DNA of 64,000 nt from Actinomucor elegans (taxonomy: Eukaryota > Mucoromycota > Mucoromycetes > Mucorales > Mucoraceae), in contig JAMSLZ010000007.1 of the NCBI GenBank assembly GCA_026027325.1, forward strand, positions 1,922,001 through 1,986,000, written 5' to 3'. This document shows positions 47,101 through 58,636 of the stretch, piece by piece. Below the pieces are notes generated by a model. The model had not been told where the DNA came from. It did not search any database and saw only the letters and a list, made by a program, of their open reading frames with translations. The stretch's first letter is position 1. Every line of letters begins with the position of its first letter. Both the position numbers and the translations under genes were made by a program.

Positions 47101-50100
47101 TGTTTGGGACATTTCTGAAGGTCAATGTAATGTAATGATGGAAACTACGTTCAGTCGCGTCTATGAAAAGATTGATCTTACACTTCTGGGTCGTCTCTTG
47201 CGTCTTATTCTCGATCATAACTTGGCTGATTATGCCACTGCAAAGAATAACGTTGTATTGAACTATAAGGATATGAACCACGTGAATGCCTTTGGTTTGA
47301 TTCGTGGTCTTCAATTCGCTTCGTTTATCTTCCAATACTATGGTCTTGTTTTGGATCTTTTGGTCTTGGGTCTCCATCGTGCTAGTGAAATGGCCGGTCC
47401 TCCTCAATTACCCAACGATTTCTTACAATACCGCGATGTAGACACTGAAACGCGCCATCCTATTCGTTTATACTCTCGTTACATTGACCGTATTCATATC
47501 TTCTTCCGCTTTACTGCTGACGAAGCCCGTGATCTCATCCAACGTTACTTGACTGAACACCCTGATCCCAACTTTGAAAACATTGTAGGTTACAATAACA
47601 AAAAGTGCTGGCCTAGAGACTGTCGTATGCGTCTCATGAAACACGATGTTAACTTGGGCCGTGCCGCTTTCTGGGATATCAAAAACCGTCTTCCTCGTTC
47701 TTTAACTACCATTGAATGGGAGACCAGTTTCGTTAGTGTTTATTCCAAGGATAACCCGAACTTGCTCTTCTCCATGAGTGGTTTTGAGATCCGTATCTTG
47801 CCCAAGAGTAGAAGTTTGAGTGAAGAGTTTACATTGAAGGATGGTGTTTGGAACTTGGTCAATGAACAAACCAAGGAACGAACTGCTCAAGCCTACCTGC
47901 GTGTAGATCAAGAATCTATGGACAAGTTCCATAACCGTATTCGTCAAATCTTGATGGCTTCTGGTAGTACTACCTTTAGTAAGATCGCCAACAAATGGAA
48001 CACTGCCTTGATCGGTTTGATGACCTATTATCGTGAAGCTGTTGTACATACACGTGAATTGCTCGATTTGCTTGTCAAGTGTGAAAACAAGATTCAGACG
48101 CGTGTCAAGATTGGTCTTAACTCCAAGATGCCCTCGCGTTTCCCTCCTGTTGTATTCATGACTCCAAAGGAATTGGGTGGTCTGGGTATGCTCTCTATGG
48201 GTCACGTCTTGATTCCTCAATCTGATTTGCGTTGGTCCAAGCAAACTGAATCTGGTATCACTCATTTCCGTTCTGGTATGAGCCATGATGAAGATACTTT
48301 GATCCCCAACTTGTATCGTTACATCCAAACCTGGGAATCTGAATTTATTGATTCACAACGTGTCTGGGCAGAATATGCATTGAAACGTCAAGAAGCCAAT
48401 GCTCAAAATAGACGTTTGACTTTGGAAGATTTAGAAGACTCTTGGGATCGTGGTATCCCTCGTATCAACACGCTCTTCCAAAAGGATAGACATACTTTGG
48501 CTTATGATAAGGGTTGGAGAGTACGTACTGATTTCAAGCAATACCAAGTACTGAAGAATAATCCTTTCTGGTGGACTCATCAACGTCATGATGGTAAACT
48601 TTGGAATTTGAACAATTACCGTACCGATATGATTCAAGCTCTCGGTGGTGTTGAAGGTATTTTGGAACACACTCTTTTCAAGGGTACAGCTCACGTAAGT
48701 AACATTCTCTATGGGTATAATCCTTTAATTGTTGCTAACATTACACTTTATCTAGACCAACTGGGAAGGTTTGTTCTGGGAGAAATCTTCAGGTTTTGAG
48801 ACTAGTATGCAGTACGTATCAAAACGGTTTTTTCTAGTTAGATATCATGACTAACACACAATCTATTCTAGATACAAAAAGTTGACCAATGCCCAAAGAT
48901 CCGGTTTGAACCAAATTCCTAACCGTCGTTTCACACTCTGGTGGTCGCCCACTATCAATCGATCCAATGTCTACGTTGGTTTCCAAGTCCAACTTGATTT
49001 GACTGGTATCTTCATGCACGGTAAGATCCCCACTCTCAAGATCTCTCTTATCCAGATTTTCCGTGCACATTTGTGGCAAAAGATCCACGAAGCGTTGACT
49101 ATGGATTTCGCTCAAGTGTTTGATCGTGAATTGGAAGCTCTTCAGATTGAAACTGTTCAAAAGGAAACTATCCATCCCAGAAAGTCTTACAAGATGAACT
49201 CGTCTGCTTCTGATATCTTGCTGTTTGCTGCTTACAAGTGGCCTATCTCTCGTCCTTCGCTCTTGAATGATCCCAAGGACGTCATGGATGGTCCTACTAC
49301 TACCAAATACTGGCTTGATATTCAATTGAGATGGGGTGACTTTGATTCTCATGATATTGAAAGATACACTCGTGCCAAGTTTTTGGATTACACTACCGAC
49401 AACATGAGTATCTATCCTTCTCCTACTGGTCTTATGGTTGGTGTTGATCTTGCTTACAATATGTATTCCGCCTATGGTAACTGGATTCCTGGTATGAAGC
49501 CTCTTGTTCAACAAGCCATGGGCAAGATCATGAAGGCTAACCCTGCTCTTTACGTTTTGCGTGAACGTATTCGTAAGGCTTTGCAATTGTATTCTTCTGA
49601 ACCTACTGAACCCTACTTGTCCTCGACCAATTACGGTGAATTGTTCAGTAACCAAATCATCTGGTTTGTCGATGACACTAACGTCTACCGTGTTACTATT
49701 CACAAGACTTTTGAAGGTAACTTGACTACCAAACCCATTAACGGTGCTATCTTTATTTTCAATCCTCGTACTGGTCAATTGTTCTTGAAGATTATTCATA
49801 CCTCTGTCTGGGCTGGTCAAAAACGTTTGGGTCAATTGGCCAAGTGGAAGACTGCAGAAGAAGTAGCTGCTTTGATTCGTTCACTCCCTGTTGAAGAACA
49901 ACCCAAGCAAATTATTGTTACAAGAAAGGGTATGTTGGATCCTTTGGAAGTTCACTTACTTGATTTCCCCAACATTGTTATCAAGGGTTCCGAACTTCAA
50001 TTGCCTTTCCAAGCTTGTCTCAAGGTCGAAAAGTTCGGTGATCTCATCTTGAAGGCTACTGAACCTCAAATGGTCTTGTTCAACTTGTATGATGATTGGT

Positions 50101-51410
50101 TAAAGACATTCTCTTCTTACACTGCTTTCTCCCGTTTGGTGCTTATTTTGCGTGCTCTTCATGTCAATGCTGATAAAACCAAGATGATCTTGCGTCCCGA
50201 TAGAAGTACAATCACCGAGCCTCACCATATCTGGCCTACATTGTCTGATGAAGAATGGGCCAAGGTTGAAGTCCAATTGAAGGACTTAATTTTGGCAGAT
50301 TACGGCAAGAAGAACAATGTTAACGTTGCTTCTCTTACTCAATCTGAAATCAGAGATATCATCTTGGGTATGGAGATCCAGGCTCCTTCGCTTCAACGTC
50401 AACAGATTGCTGAAATCGAAAAGCAGACCAAGGAACAATCCCAATTGACTGCTGTAACGACCAAGACTCGTAACATTCACGGTGATGAAATGGTTGTTAC
50501 TACTACTAGTAATTACGAACAAGCTACTTTCTCCAGCAAGACTGAATGGCGTATTCGTGCTATTTCTGCCACCAATTTGTACTTGAGAACCAACCATATC
50601 TATGTAAATTCTGATGATATCAAGGAAAACACGTACACTTATGTTATGCCAAAGAATGTCTTGAAGCGTTTCATTACTATTTCTGATTTGCGTACTCAAA
50701 TCGCTGGTTTCATGTATGGTGTCAGTCCTCCCGATGCTCCCAATGTCAAGGAAATCCGTTGTGTTGTAATTCCTCCTCAATGGGGTACACATCAAACTGT
50801 TCACTTGCCTAACACTCTTCCCGAACATGAGTATTTGAATGATCTCGAACCTTTGGGTTGGATCCATACTCAACCTCAAGAATTAATGAATATATCCGCT
50901 CAAGATGTTACAACTCACGCCAAGTTGTTAGTCAACAATAATACTTGGGATGGTGAAAAGACAATTACTTTGACTTGTTCTTTCACTCCTGGTTCTTGTT
51001 CTTTAACTGCCTACAAGTTATCACCTGCTGGTTTCGAATGGGGCAAGACAAACGTTGATCCTGGAAATCAACCTCAAGGTTACTTGCCTACACATGGTGA
51101 AAAGGTTCAAGTCTTATTATCTGATCGTTTCCTCGGTTATTTCATGGTACCTTCTGAAACTTGGAATTATAACTGTAAGTAGATACAATCAACTTTATAA
51201 GATATGATTGACTCATCACTATTTTTATTTTTTTATTTTTATTTTTTTTTAGTTATGGGTGCCCAATTCAGTGCAAACATGAATTATAGACTTGTGTTGG
51301 ATGTACCAAAGGAATTCTACCATGAATCCCATCGTGCAGCTCATTTCATGAACTTTAGTAGTGAAACTGAAGCGACCACTGAAGCTGATATCGAAGACAA
51401 CTTTGCTTAA
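44103..51410 (+). CDS. PRP8: Pre-mRNA splicing factor Prp8 (PRPF8)
   Basis: Five exons (44103-44292, 44346-48694, 48756-48811, 48872-51174, 51253-51410) give 2351 aa, the full length of this family. In order: a short Pro/Gly/Ser/Tyr-rich N-terminus, PRO8NT ([26 protein letters not shown]), the PROCN/central region, the RT-like and endonuclease-like domains ([35 protein letters not shown]), the RNase H-like domain ([36 protein letters not shown]) and the C-terminal Jab1/MPN domain ([20 protein letters not shown]). Prp8 is the U5 snRNP scaffold that holds the spliceosome's catalytic RNA. No intein interrupts it, though Prp8 inteins are common in fungi. Codon use is biased to C/T-ending codons, typical of a well-expressed gene. 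Confidence 0.99.
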
Positions 51411-52828
51411 CTTACTTCTTTTATTCTTTCTATACATATTTCAAAAATAAAGCTTTTGATCATAATGTTAATTTGTACAAATAAAAACCAAACATTGAAT
51501 ACATTATTTGTTTTAATATGGGCGCAATAAAAAGGGGTTGACTATATCAAGTTTGATTTATCCAAACTTGAGCTAGAAACTAGGCAAGTGTTCTTATGTT
51601 ACTTGTCCTGAGCTCGGAGCACTTGTCAGATACGAAATTAAGTTGAAATTGGATCGAGAGATCTGCAAAAACTAGTTTACATGAAATATAAAACATTCAC
51701 AGTTGATTACTGACAGTTATACTATACGTGATATACTGAAATTAAACAAAGATATCGACATATATAGCTGTTCATTTTGAGTCGGGACCACTTGTTAAAT
51801 GCGACATTTAACTAGGCTTGGCTGAAAGAGCTATAAATCAATTTTACTTGAACTATATGCTATTTATTTCCAGCCATTGATGATACGATATACTATTTTT
51901 ACATCAGTTAAATAATAGTTTTAGCATTTAAAGGTAGAAGTCCATTACACACATATTTACCAGTCATTAGATACGACATTAAACAAGAATCAGTTGAGAA
52001 ATGTAGTATTGGCAATAGCCCGATTTCTGGGAATTCTCGTCTTAGACCCAATTTTTTTTTTGTGAAGTGCAAAGACACAAATTAGAAAAAGTGTAGATGA
52101 TTATCTTTTATCAGCAATAAATTCCTTAATTAAAAAAAGCATACTCAACTTTATATGTATCATACATTGACTTACGGCCGTTGTAATAATATATCGTGAT
52201 TATCTTCAATTGTTTGTTGAGAAAACGAGCATCAAGTTATACATCAGGATTTCCAAGTAATCCTCTCAAGAAGTATATCAAAAAAAAACTCTAGTGGTGC
52301 AGTCTTGCATCACCTATTGAGCGTATTAAAAACATGTTAGAGCTTTAGTTAATAATATAGCTATGTTTATAGTCTTCCAAAGTATACAGTCATATTTATT
52401 CTTGAATTTTTCTGTCCCCCAAAACACAGTTGGTTATCATAAAACAAACAATATATTGTATCAAATGAAATATAAAAAAAAATCTTTGTATCAATCGGTA
52501 CGCAAATACATTGTACATAAAGCTTTGTTATCATATATATTCATATCAGCACTTTCTTATTATCAAACAATCAGATGAAACGAATAATGAGTTTTAAGCT
52601 TGGTTAACTCATGCTATGCATTACCAGATTTGGTTATTCCAAAGGGCTCATTATTGCTTGTCAGATTTCGTGGACAAGTCAAATCGTTCCAGGTATTTGT
52701 TAAAAATAGCTAATGTATAAGCGGGAATTCGGATAATTAACGGAAAGGTGATAGGCCCACGTAACCAGGAGATAATATAAATCAAAATGTTTTTGCATGA
52801 TTTATTTTCTTTTTCTTCATTATTAACT
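51411..52828. other. Intergenic region with tandemly spaced degenerate repeats
   Basis: No gene is supported. Three degenerate copies of the dispersed repeat lie near 51600-51680, 51774-51845 and 51955-52025, spaced about 170-180 bp apart and in the same orientation. The rest is AT-rich. Confidence 0.5.
51600..52025 (+). repeat. Three degenerate repeat units, about 175-bp period
   Basis: Each unit shares a core: CACTTGT or CAGTCAT, a (A/T)GATACGA or ATGCGACATT block, a short variable stretch, then GAGAGATCT or GAAAGAGCT. Best seen at 51621-51665, 51791-51835 and 51962-52004. Related single copies occur near 4.8 kb (plus), 23.4 kb (minus), 53.7 kb (plus) and 60.3 kb (minus). Identity is low, so the boundaries are approximate. 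Confidence 0.5.
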
Positions 52829-53416
52829 ATGTCAACTCAACAGAACCAGAAAACTGAAAAAGAAAAGCTATTGGCTGGTGAGTGGTATCATGCGGGATAC
52901 AGTGAGCTTGCAGAGGACAGAAAAAAATGCAGAGCTTTATTGAAGCAATACGATGAAACACCTCAAGGTCCCGAGCGTAACCAAATCGCAACCCAATTGT
53001 TTGGCGCCTTTGGTAAAGGTTCATTTGTCAACGTAGGGTTCAAATGCGATTATGGTTACAATATCTTTATTGGAAAGAATACGGAGGTCAACTTTAACGG
53101 CGTGTTTTTGGATTGTGGCAAGATCAAGATTGGAGATGATGTCTTTATGGGTCCCGGTGTTCACATCTATGCAGTCACTCATCCTTTGGATCCAACTCTT
53201 AGAAAAACAGGTATTGAGATGGGCCAGGATGTCGTTATTGGAGATGGTGTTTGGATTGGTGGAGGCGCAATTATTTGTCCTGGCGTGACCATCGGTGCTG
53301 GTACAACTATTGGCGCGGGTGCGGTTGTTACCAAGGACATCCCATCAAATGTTCTTGCAGTTGGTAACCCTGCTAGAGTTATCAAAGAGACCCCACCTTC
53401 AGAACCAAAAGATTAA
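52829..53416 (+). CDS. Maltose/galactoside O-acetyltransferase family protein (Maa/LacA/NodL type)
   Basis: A single intronless exon encodes 195 aa. The N-terminal Mac domain (EKEKLLAGEWYHAGYSELAEDRKKCRALL) is followed by a left-handed beta-helix of hexapeptide repeats (NVGFKCDYGYNIFIGKNTEVN, then IGDGVWIGGGAIICPGVTIGAGTTIGAG). The catalytic His is in YAVTHPLD. The enzyme type transfers acetyl from acetyl-CoA to sugar hydroxyls. The start at 52829 gives MSTQQNQK; an in-frame ATG 42 bp upstream would add a Phe/Leu/Ser-rich leader and is less likely. All multi-exon neighbours contrast with its lack of introns, so transfer from bacteria, old or recent, is possible. Confidence 0.93.
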   Translation: MSTQQNQKTEKEKLLAGEWYHAGYSELAEDRKKCRALLKQYDETPQGPERNQIATQLFGAFGKGSFVNVGFKCDYGYNIFIGKNTEVNFNGVFLDCGKIKIGDDVFMGPGVHIYAVTHPLDPTLRKTGIEMGQDVVIGDGVWIGGGAIICPGVTIGAGTTIGAGAVVTKDIPSNVLAVGNPARVIKETPPSEPKD

Positions 53417-54431
53417 CTGTATTATAATAAAAATAAAAGTATTCCTTGTTCGAAAAATTTGCACTTAATCTAGTTAAATCTGAATTGGATAGTGACACTT
53501 TCTTCCATGAAAGTAATTGTTTCTTACTCTAGTCCACTTTGTATGGCAATATGAGATCAATTCCACTTTGTCACTGAACCCAAATAACTCGAAAACATGA
53601 AAAGAGCGGTAAATGAATAAATATTAGACAAGCCATTAATTCAAGAAGAGTATTGGAACCTAAATCGAAGCCTTCAGCCGATAAAAACTTATTTTGAGCA
53701 TGAACTACTATTTAGGTGCAACAGTGGACTAATACCGACCGATATCTTGCACGCCAGTTCAGTACATCATGTTATTTTTCTGATCTGTCACTCCAAATTT
53801 TTCCAAGGCTCAAGATTATAAATGGGAATTATTGTTTTAGATAATTAGTCAGGTTTGCCCAAACTACATTTTGTTCTGGATGATGCACGGTTTATAGGAA
53901 ATTGAATAGAAAACTATGAATGCAGAGCGAGAAAGCACCATACCGTAGGAGTTATAAATTGGCACATTACTGCAGTATACTGTTATTAACATCTACCCTC
54001 TATAACAAACATACAATTTCCTATATATTTCCCCAACTTAAAATCTTCGTCCTGTTTTTTTGTTTAGCAAAAATGCAATTCTTATAATAACAATAGTTTT
54101 ATCGAAAATATCAAGGTAGTAGTAGGTAGTAGTAGGTTTTTTTTTTCAGTCGCCGCGGCCAATAAAGTGCGCATATCTCTTCTGTGAAGATGACTTACCA
54201 CAGAAAGAGAGTACTATAAAGACATTACAAATGCAACAGGTACGTTATAAAAGGACTATTGATATAAGCAAGGGCATTTATTGATTATCCTTAACAAAAG
54301 TCGTGTTTATTCATAGTAGTGCGTGGCGAATATTACCGAGCTGCTAAACAGTACCTGCATTGCTATTTTAAAGTCCCTGTATTATTTTATTTGACAGGCC
54401 CTCCTTTTGTTCATTTTATTATAATCAACAG
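53417..54431. other. Intergenic region
   Basis: About 1 kb with no supported gene. A TTTTGAGCATGAACTAC block at 53692-53708 is a further copy of the dispersed repeat. A TAG/GTAGTAG-type simple repeat is at 54116-54135. A CCAAT-like box (GGCCAATAAA) near 54158 may belong to the insertase promoter. Confidence 0.4.
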
Positions 54432-55509
54432 ATGCATCGCGCAACTTTTAGTTTAAAAAGGAGCAAATCGCTCTTAACGCGATCTTATATTCAGCATTAC
54501 CAACATAGGCATAGTATACCCATATCCATCAGCCATAAAAAAGACGATGCCAATAATAAACCCAAAATGTTGCTACTATCCGGTCTGCCATTGACTGTAG
54601 AGCCTAATTCAACAGCTATTATGACCGCTGTTAGTGAAACCACAACATTACCAGCCATTTTAGCTATGAATGAATCCATTTTTTACCAAATTCACAATGC
54701 AGGCTTACCGTGGTGGGCCACTATTGTGACCAGCACGCTTTTGCTCCGTTCTTCAATGACATTACCTATTGCCATTTACCAACAACGCGCTATGGGCAAA
54801 ATGATCAACTTGGCACCCATGGTCCAGAGCTGGGCAGAAACGCTCAAAGTCCAAGTGGCCAAAGAATCACAGCAGCAGGGCTGGCCCTATGCCAAATATC
54901 AACAAGAACTTCAAAAACAGTATAGAAAAAAGGTCAAATCGATATATGCCCACCATGGCTGTGCGCGATGGAAGATCTTGCTACTACCTTGGGTACAAAT
55001 CCCACTTTTCGTCAGCATGTCGCTTACATTAAGACATATGACAGCATATCCCTTGCCTTGGTGGGGTCAAACAGCGGAGACAGCGGCATTGGGACTGTCA
55101 GAGGGTGGACTGGCTTGGTTTATGGATTTGACAGCAGTTGATCCTACTATGGTAGTGCCTGTCATGATAGGTGCTGGTAACCTTATCAATGTAGAGGTAA
55201 ACACAATCATTGCGCTACACGTATGAAGAGCACTAATTCATGTTATAGCTTAACGCATGGTATGCAAAAGGAAATCAAAGTAAAACTCAAAAGATCATGA
55301 CGAACGCATTCAGAGTGCTCTCAGTCGCATTTGTGCCAATTGCTGCGAACGCGCCAATGGCTATTGGACTATACTGGTTATCATCTGCTTGGTATAGTGT
55401 GGCACAAAACATTGCCTTCAAGATACCCTACGTACGATCTGCATTAAAGATGCCATTAATCAACAAAACGAAGAAAGCAGCACTTGTTGATAAGGATGAA
55501 TTCAAATAA
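54432..55509 (+). CDS. Mitochondrial inner-membrane insertase, Cox18/Oxa1/YidC family
   Basis: Two exons (54432-55196, 55249-55509) give 341 aa. The first ~40 residues are Arg/Lys/Ser/His-rich without acids (MHRATFSLKRSKSLLTRSY), a mitochondrial targeting profile. The YidC/Oxa1/Alb3 fold then shows: GLPWWATIVTSTLLLRSSMTLP (first core helix), a cytosolic-loop equivalent rich in Gln/Lys, WKILLLPWVQIPLFVSMSLTLRHM, DPTMVVPVMIGAGNLIN and APMAIGLYWLSSAWYSVAQN. The conserved core Arg of the family could be the one in LLLRSS. The length and the short C-terminus, with no ribosome-binding coiled coil, favour Cox18, which exports the C-terminus of Cox2, over Oxa1. Confidence 0.88.
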
Positions 55510-55572
55510 ATCTTTAATCTCTAATGCAATCATGTTCAAAATTTGAATTTTTCAAAGCAAAAAAGAAGCTTG

Positions 55573-56103
55573 TTACGGTCTTTGTATAGAAGAATTCAAT
55601 GTCGTCTTGTTTATTGATATACCATGACTGGCATCCACTAGTCCATGTTGTTCCTTTGAAGCCTTTCTAAAGAAGAACTTGTCCTGAACCACTTCTTTAG
55701 GATTCATGCATATGATATCATTGTTCATCATATATTTTACTAAGCTGATACTATAGTCCACTTGGCTGTCATATCATTAAATAGCTGGATCAACCTCTTA
55801 TGTATAGAATCTTAGCATTCAATCATAGCTACTGCTGAGTCATGACTTAATTCTAATATAGGTCCAGGCATGATGGAGAGGTTGGAAAACCCATGGACGT
55901 TTGTAGTCTTGTAGGTCTTGACTAAGCGCTCATCCTATAGTTTATTCAAAGACACACCTCCTCTTCCAATCACCTGCAAGTTTTTTAATAACTCATTGAC
56001 TTGAATCCAGTAGCAAGATAAAGCATATCTACTTGAGCTTTAGAATCATCTTTTGCATAAATTGTGTTTCTTTCAATTTTGTCAATGAGAGAGGCATTCA
56101 TGG
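55573..56103 (-). pseudogene. Decayed flavin monooxygenase (Baeyer-Villiger type), C-terminal half
   Basis: The minus strand keeps family motifs in the right order but broken by stops. It reads VDMLYLATGFKSM (the ATGF motif), a TAA, then IGRGGVSLNKL, a TAG, VHGFSNLSIMPGP, then SHDSAVAMIEC, a TAA, and finally a tail with KEVVQDKFFFRKASKEQHGLVDAS. Intact enzymes have these as ATGF, GRGG/GRNG, GFPNL-x-GP and the H-S-x-x-x-MIE segment. The FAD-binding GxGxxG end is absent upstream. This is a truncated, multiply mutated relic. The substrate of the parent cannot be told. Confidence 0.88.
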
Positions 56104-56675
56104 TAGTTTCTTAGTAGTTTCGCTGGCTATTATTACACAAATTTACACATAAAAGTTCTGTTATATTTTATTGCATTGTGGACATACTATGGTCAAATCC
56201 ATTTGATCTTATTTAAGGGTATGCAAGAGCATAAAGATAGAAAATGCTAAAAAGTGAACTACAGAGTATTGCTGCCAAATTCGATATAAATGATGATTGT
56301 TTTTGTTACGCAAATTCATACTATGCTGTTGTTTTGGCTCCAAAAAAAGCGCATAAACTAATCAAGCAATATCTTTTCTAATAGCTTTATTACAGAGAAA
56401 GTTTTATATGCATAGAAAAAACAGCCTTAGAGTATCTTCAGTAGAATATCTAATTTATCACTAAGAATTCTGAAGATTTTGTAGAAACACTGCTGAAAGG
56501 TCTTTGTTGTATGATTGTTGTTGTGTGGCCCTTTTATTATAGTTGTTGAGACAGAAGAGTCTTAAAAAACCTAGTCTGAATTTATAGTGTGAAGCATACG
56601 TAACCCTCTACATTTTTTTTTTTTTTTGTAAAAATTACTTCTCGCTCTTTCTTCAAGAATCAGCAAAATATTGAT
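56104..56675. other. Intergenic, no gene seen
   Basis: AT-rich spacer upstream of the pseudogene fragment. It holds no N-terminal half of the monooxygenase. A poly-T run sits at 56612-56628. Confidence 0.4.
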
Positions 56676-56911
56676 CAGGCTAGAGCTCTCGCTTCACATT
56701 CAACTGTGAGGTGAGTTCGGACAACCAGCTTCTTTTCATCGTTTAGGGATTCCTTTTGGAAATTTAAGATGAAAAGCGCCCGCCTGCTTAGCACAGCATA
56801 AGCCAGACTTGATTGCTTATCCCTGAAGCAGGGACAACCGTTCCTATTTATAAGAGCATTGCTTCCAACAAGCCTTGTTGTTATGAATTCGTTCGTCTGG
56901 GTGTTAATATT
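56676..56911 (-). repeat. 236-bp direct repeat, copy 1
   Basis: Matches 56948-57183 at all but two positions (56711 and the AGCCTTG/AGCTTTG site). Read on the minus strand the unit has a TATAAATA box and a small hairpin (CCCTG-CTT-CAGGG). A 36-bp spacer separates the copies. It could be a recent local duplication, or a pair of solo LTR-like or promoter-bearing elements. Confidence 0.93.
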
Positions 56912-56947
56912 GTCAATGTTTTGATTGCAAATGCGAATGCAAGGAGA

Positions 56948-57183
56948 CAGGCTAGAGCTCTCGCTTCACATTCAACTGTGAGATGAGTTCGGACAACCAG
57001 CTTCTTTTCATCGTTTAGGGATTCCTTTTGGAAATTTAAGATGAAAAGCGCCCGCCTGCTTAGCACAGCATAAGCCAGACTTGATTGCTTATCCCTGAAG
57101 CAGGGACAACCGTTCCTATTTATAAGAGCATTGCTTCCAACAAGCTTTGTTGTTATGAATTCGTTCGTCTGGGTGTTAATATT
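56948..57183 (-). repeat. 236-bp direct repeat, copy 2
   Basis: Second unit of the pair, same orientation, 272 bp away start to start. A 193-aa minus-strand open frame (57462-56881) runs through this copy into the spacer. It has no domain I recognise, so I do not call it a gene. Confidence 0.93.
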
Positions 57184-58636
57184 TCTCCTTGCAACTGATT
57201 CACATCTCTTGCTCATAATTAGATATAGGTAATGTATCTTTTGGTTAAACTTGATATGCAATATAATAGGATTAATGTTATTTCCCAACACGTACGAGAG
57301 CTTCTTTACGACACTGTAAACAAACACTACTCTAGGGAGAAGCTTAAAGACCCATACCTCACCTCTTTTTCTGTAACAAGCCCGTTCTTGGTAATTTTTG
57401 GACTCTAGTATGAATGGCCTATAGATAGCCTTTAGAGCTTTGTACGATACATGACGCCCCACGAAAGGAACGGAAGAAAAGATAGAAACATTGAAATTGC
57501 CCGTTTACATGATCATATAGCAGCTAGATGCTCAAAGCAAAAAGACCGTTTTAAATCGACGCTCGTTCAGTTGCCATGTCAAAGAAAATAACAATATAGC
57601 CCGATGCCTTGATAGACATGCATCTCAAGTTTCATGTGTAAATTTGATTCCTTAGCCTACCTCCCACACAATATAAGCGAGCTTCTCAATACACCACCAT
57701 AAAAAAAGAACGCTGCCCATAGCTACCAGACTTTTTGTCCGACAGTTTTTCTTTCGTTTGCTTCCTGGAATTGATGTTATTTAATGGTTTTCAGCCTTTT
57801 TTTTATATTCTGCTCCTTACATCCGCTCCGATTCCACTTAGATGGTATGGATCAATAATATATAGATTTCTTTATATTTCCATCTTCATTTCTTAATTTT
57901 TTTATCCTTCATTAAAGAATTTTATCTCTAGTTCATCACTTTTTCAGAAATGATATGAGCTAGTCAATAAAAGTGTCTTATATGTAACTCCTGGCAAATA
58001 AATATGGAAGAAATAAATAGTAACCCTCTTTTAACTTGTTGTTCTTCGCGTGTATGCTGCATTCTTTCGTCTGTGTTATTGTCTCGTTATAGTCCCTCTT
58101 GAATGATGCTATTACTTGAAAAGAAACCAATACTGATGTTGCTAGACAAAACATCACCACTAATCTTTATGCTCTCACTTATACACTATTGTTTGTAGCC
58201 TAATGTCGTTCTCTGTTTTTTACGGTCCATGTAGCTCATGAATATGACGCATAGCTTGTTCAATTTTCTTCTTCGATCACGCTAAATTTGAAAAGAACGC
58301 TTTCTCAGTCCTGATTATTTCTGATTTTAAGAGCATTTGAACTGTCAAATACCTGGCATTGACATGCTTTATATATATATAAGTAAAGCACATTAAATTA
58401 TTTCAAAACAAAGGTGAGACGAAGGATTGTTTCATCTATTTAGACAGACTTTTCAGATAAAGGAAAATTAGCTTAAGCTCTTAAAAATGGTCGCTTCGCG
58501 AAATGAATGCGGGATAGTAAGTAAAGGTGTGTTGTTATGGCTTTTATAGGCATGTACTTGTTCGTATCATTAGATAAAGTGGGCTGGAAAAAAAGTAGTC
58601 ATTGCCTGGCCGATTGTATATTGGCTTAATTCACTG
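57184..58636. other. Gene-poor region
   Basis: No gene is supported. Pyrimidine-rich stretches around 57720-57920 have no clear partner gene. A TATATATATAA tract is at 58372-58381. Confidence 0.4.

Noticed and set aside
48834..49835. A 333-aa open frame antisense to PRP8, with several others of 170-210 aa at 45.6-48.3 kb and 50.3-50.9 kb
   Set aside because: They mirror the sense codons of a certain gene. Strong codon bias in PRP8 keeps the reverse frames open; none shows a domain or own promoter.
51600..52025. CRISPR array
   Set aside because: The evenly spaced units are too long, too divergent and in a eukaryotic genome; this is a degenerate interspersed repeat.
56881..57462. 193-aa minus-strand open frame across the 236-bp duplication
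   Set aside because: It runs from unique DNA through one repeat unit into the spacer, has no recognisable domain, and most of it is repeat.
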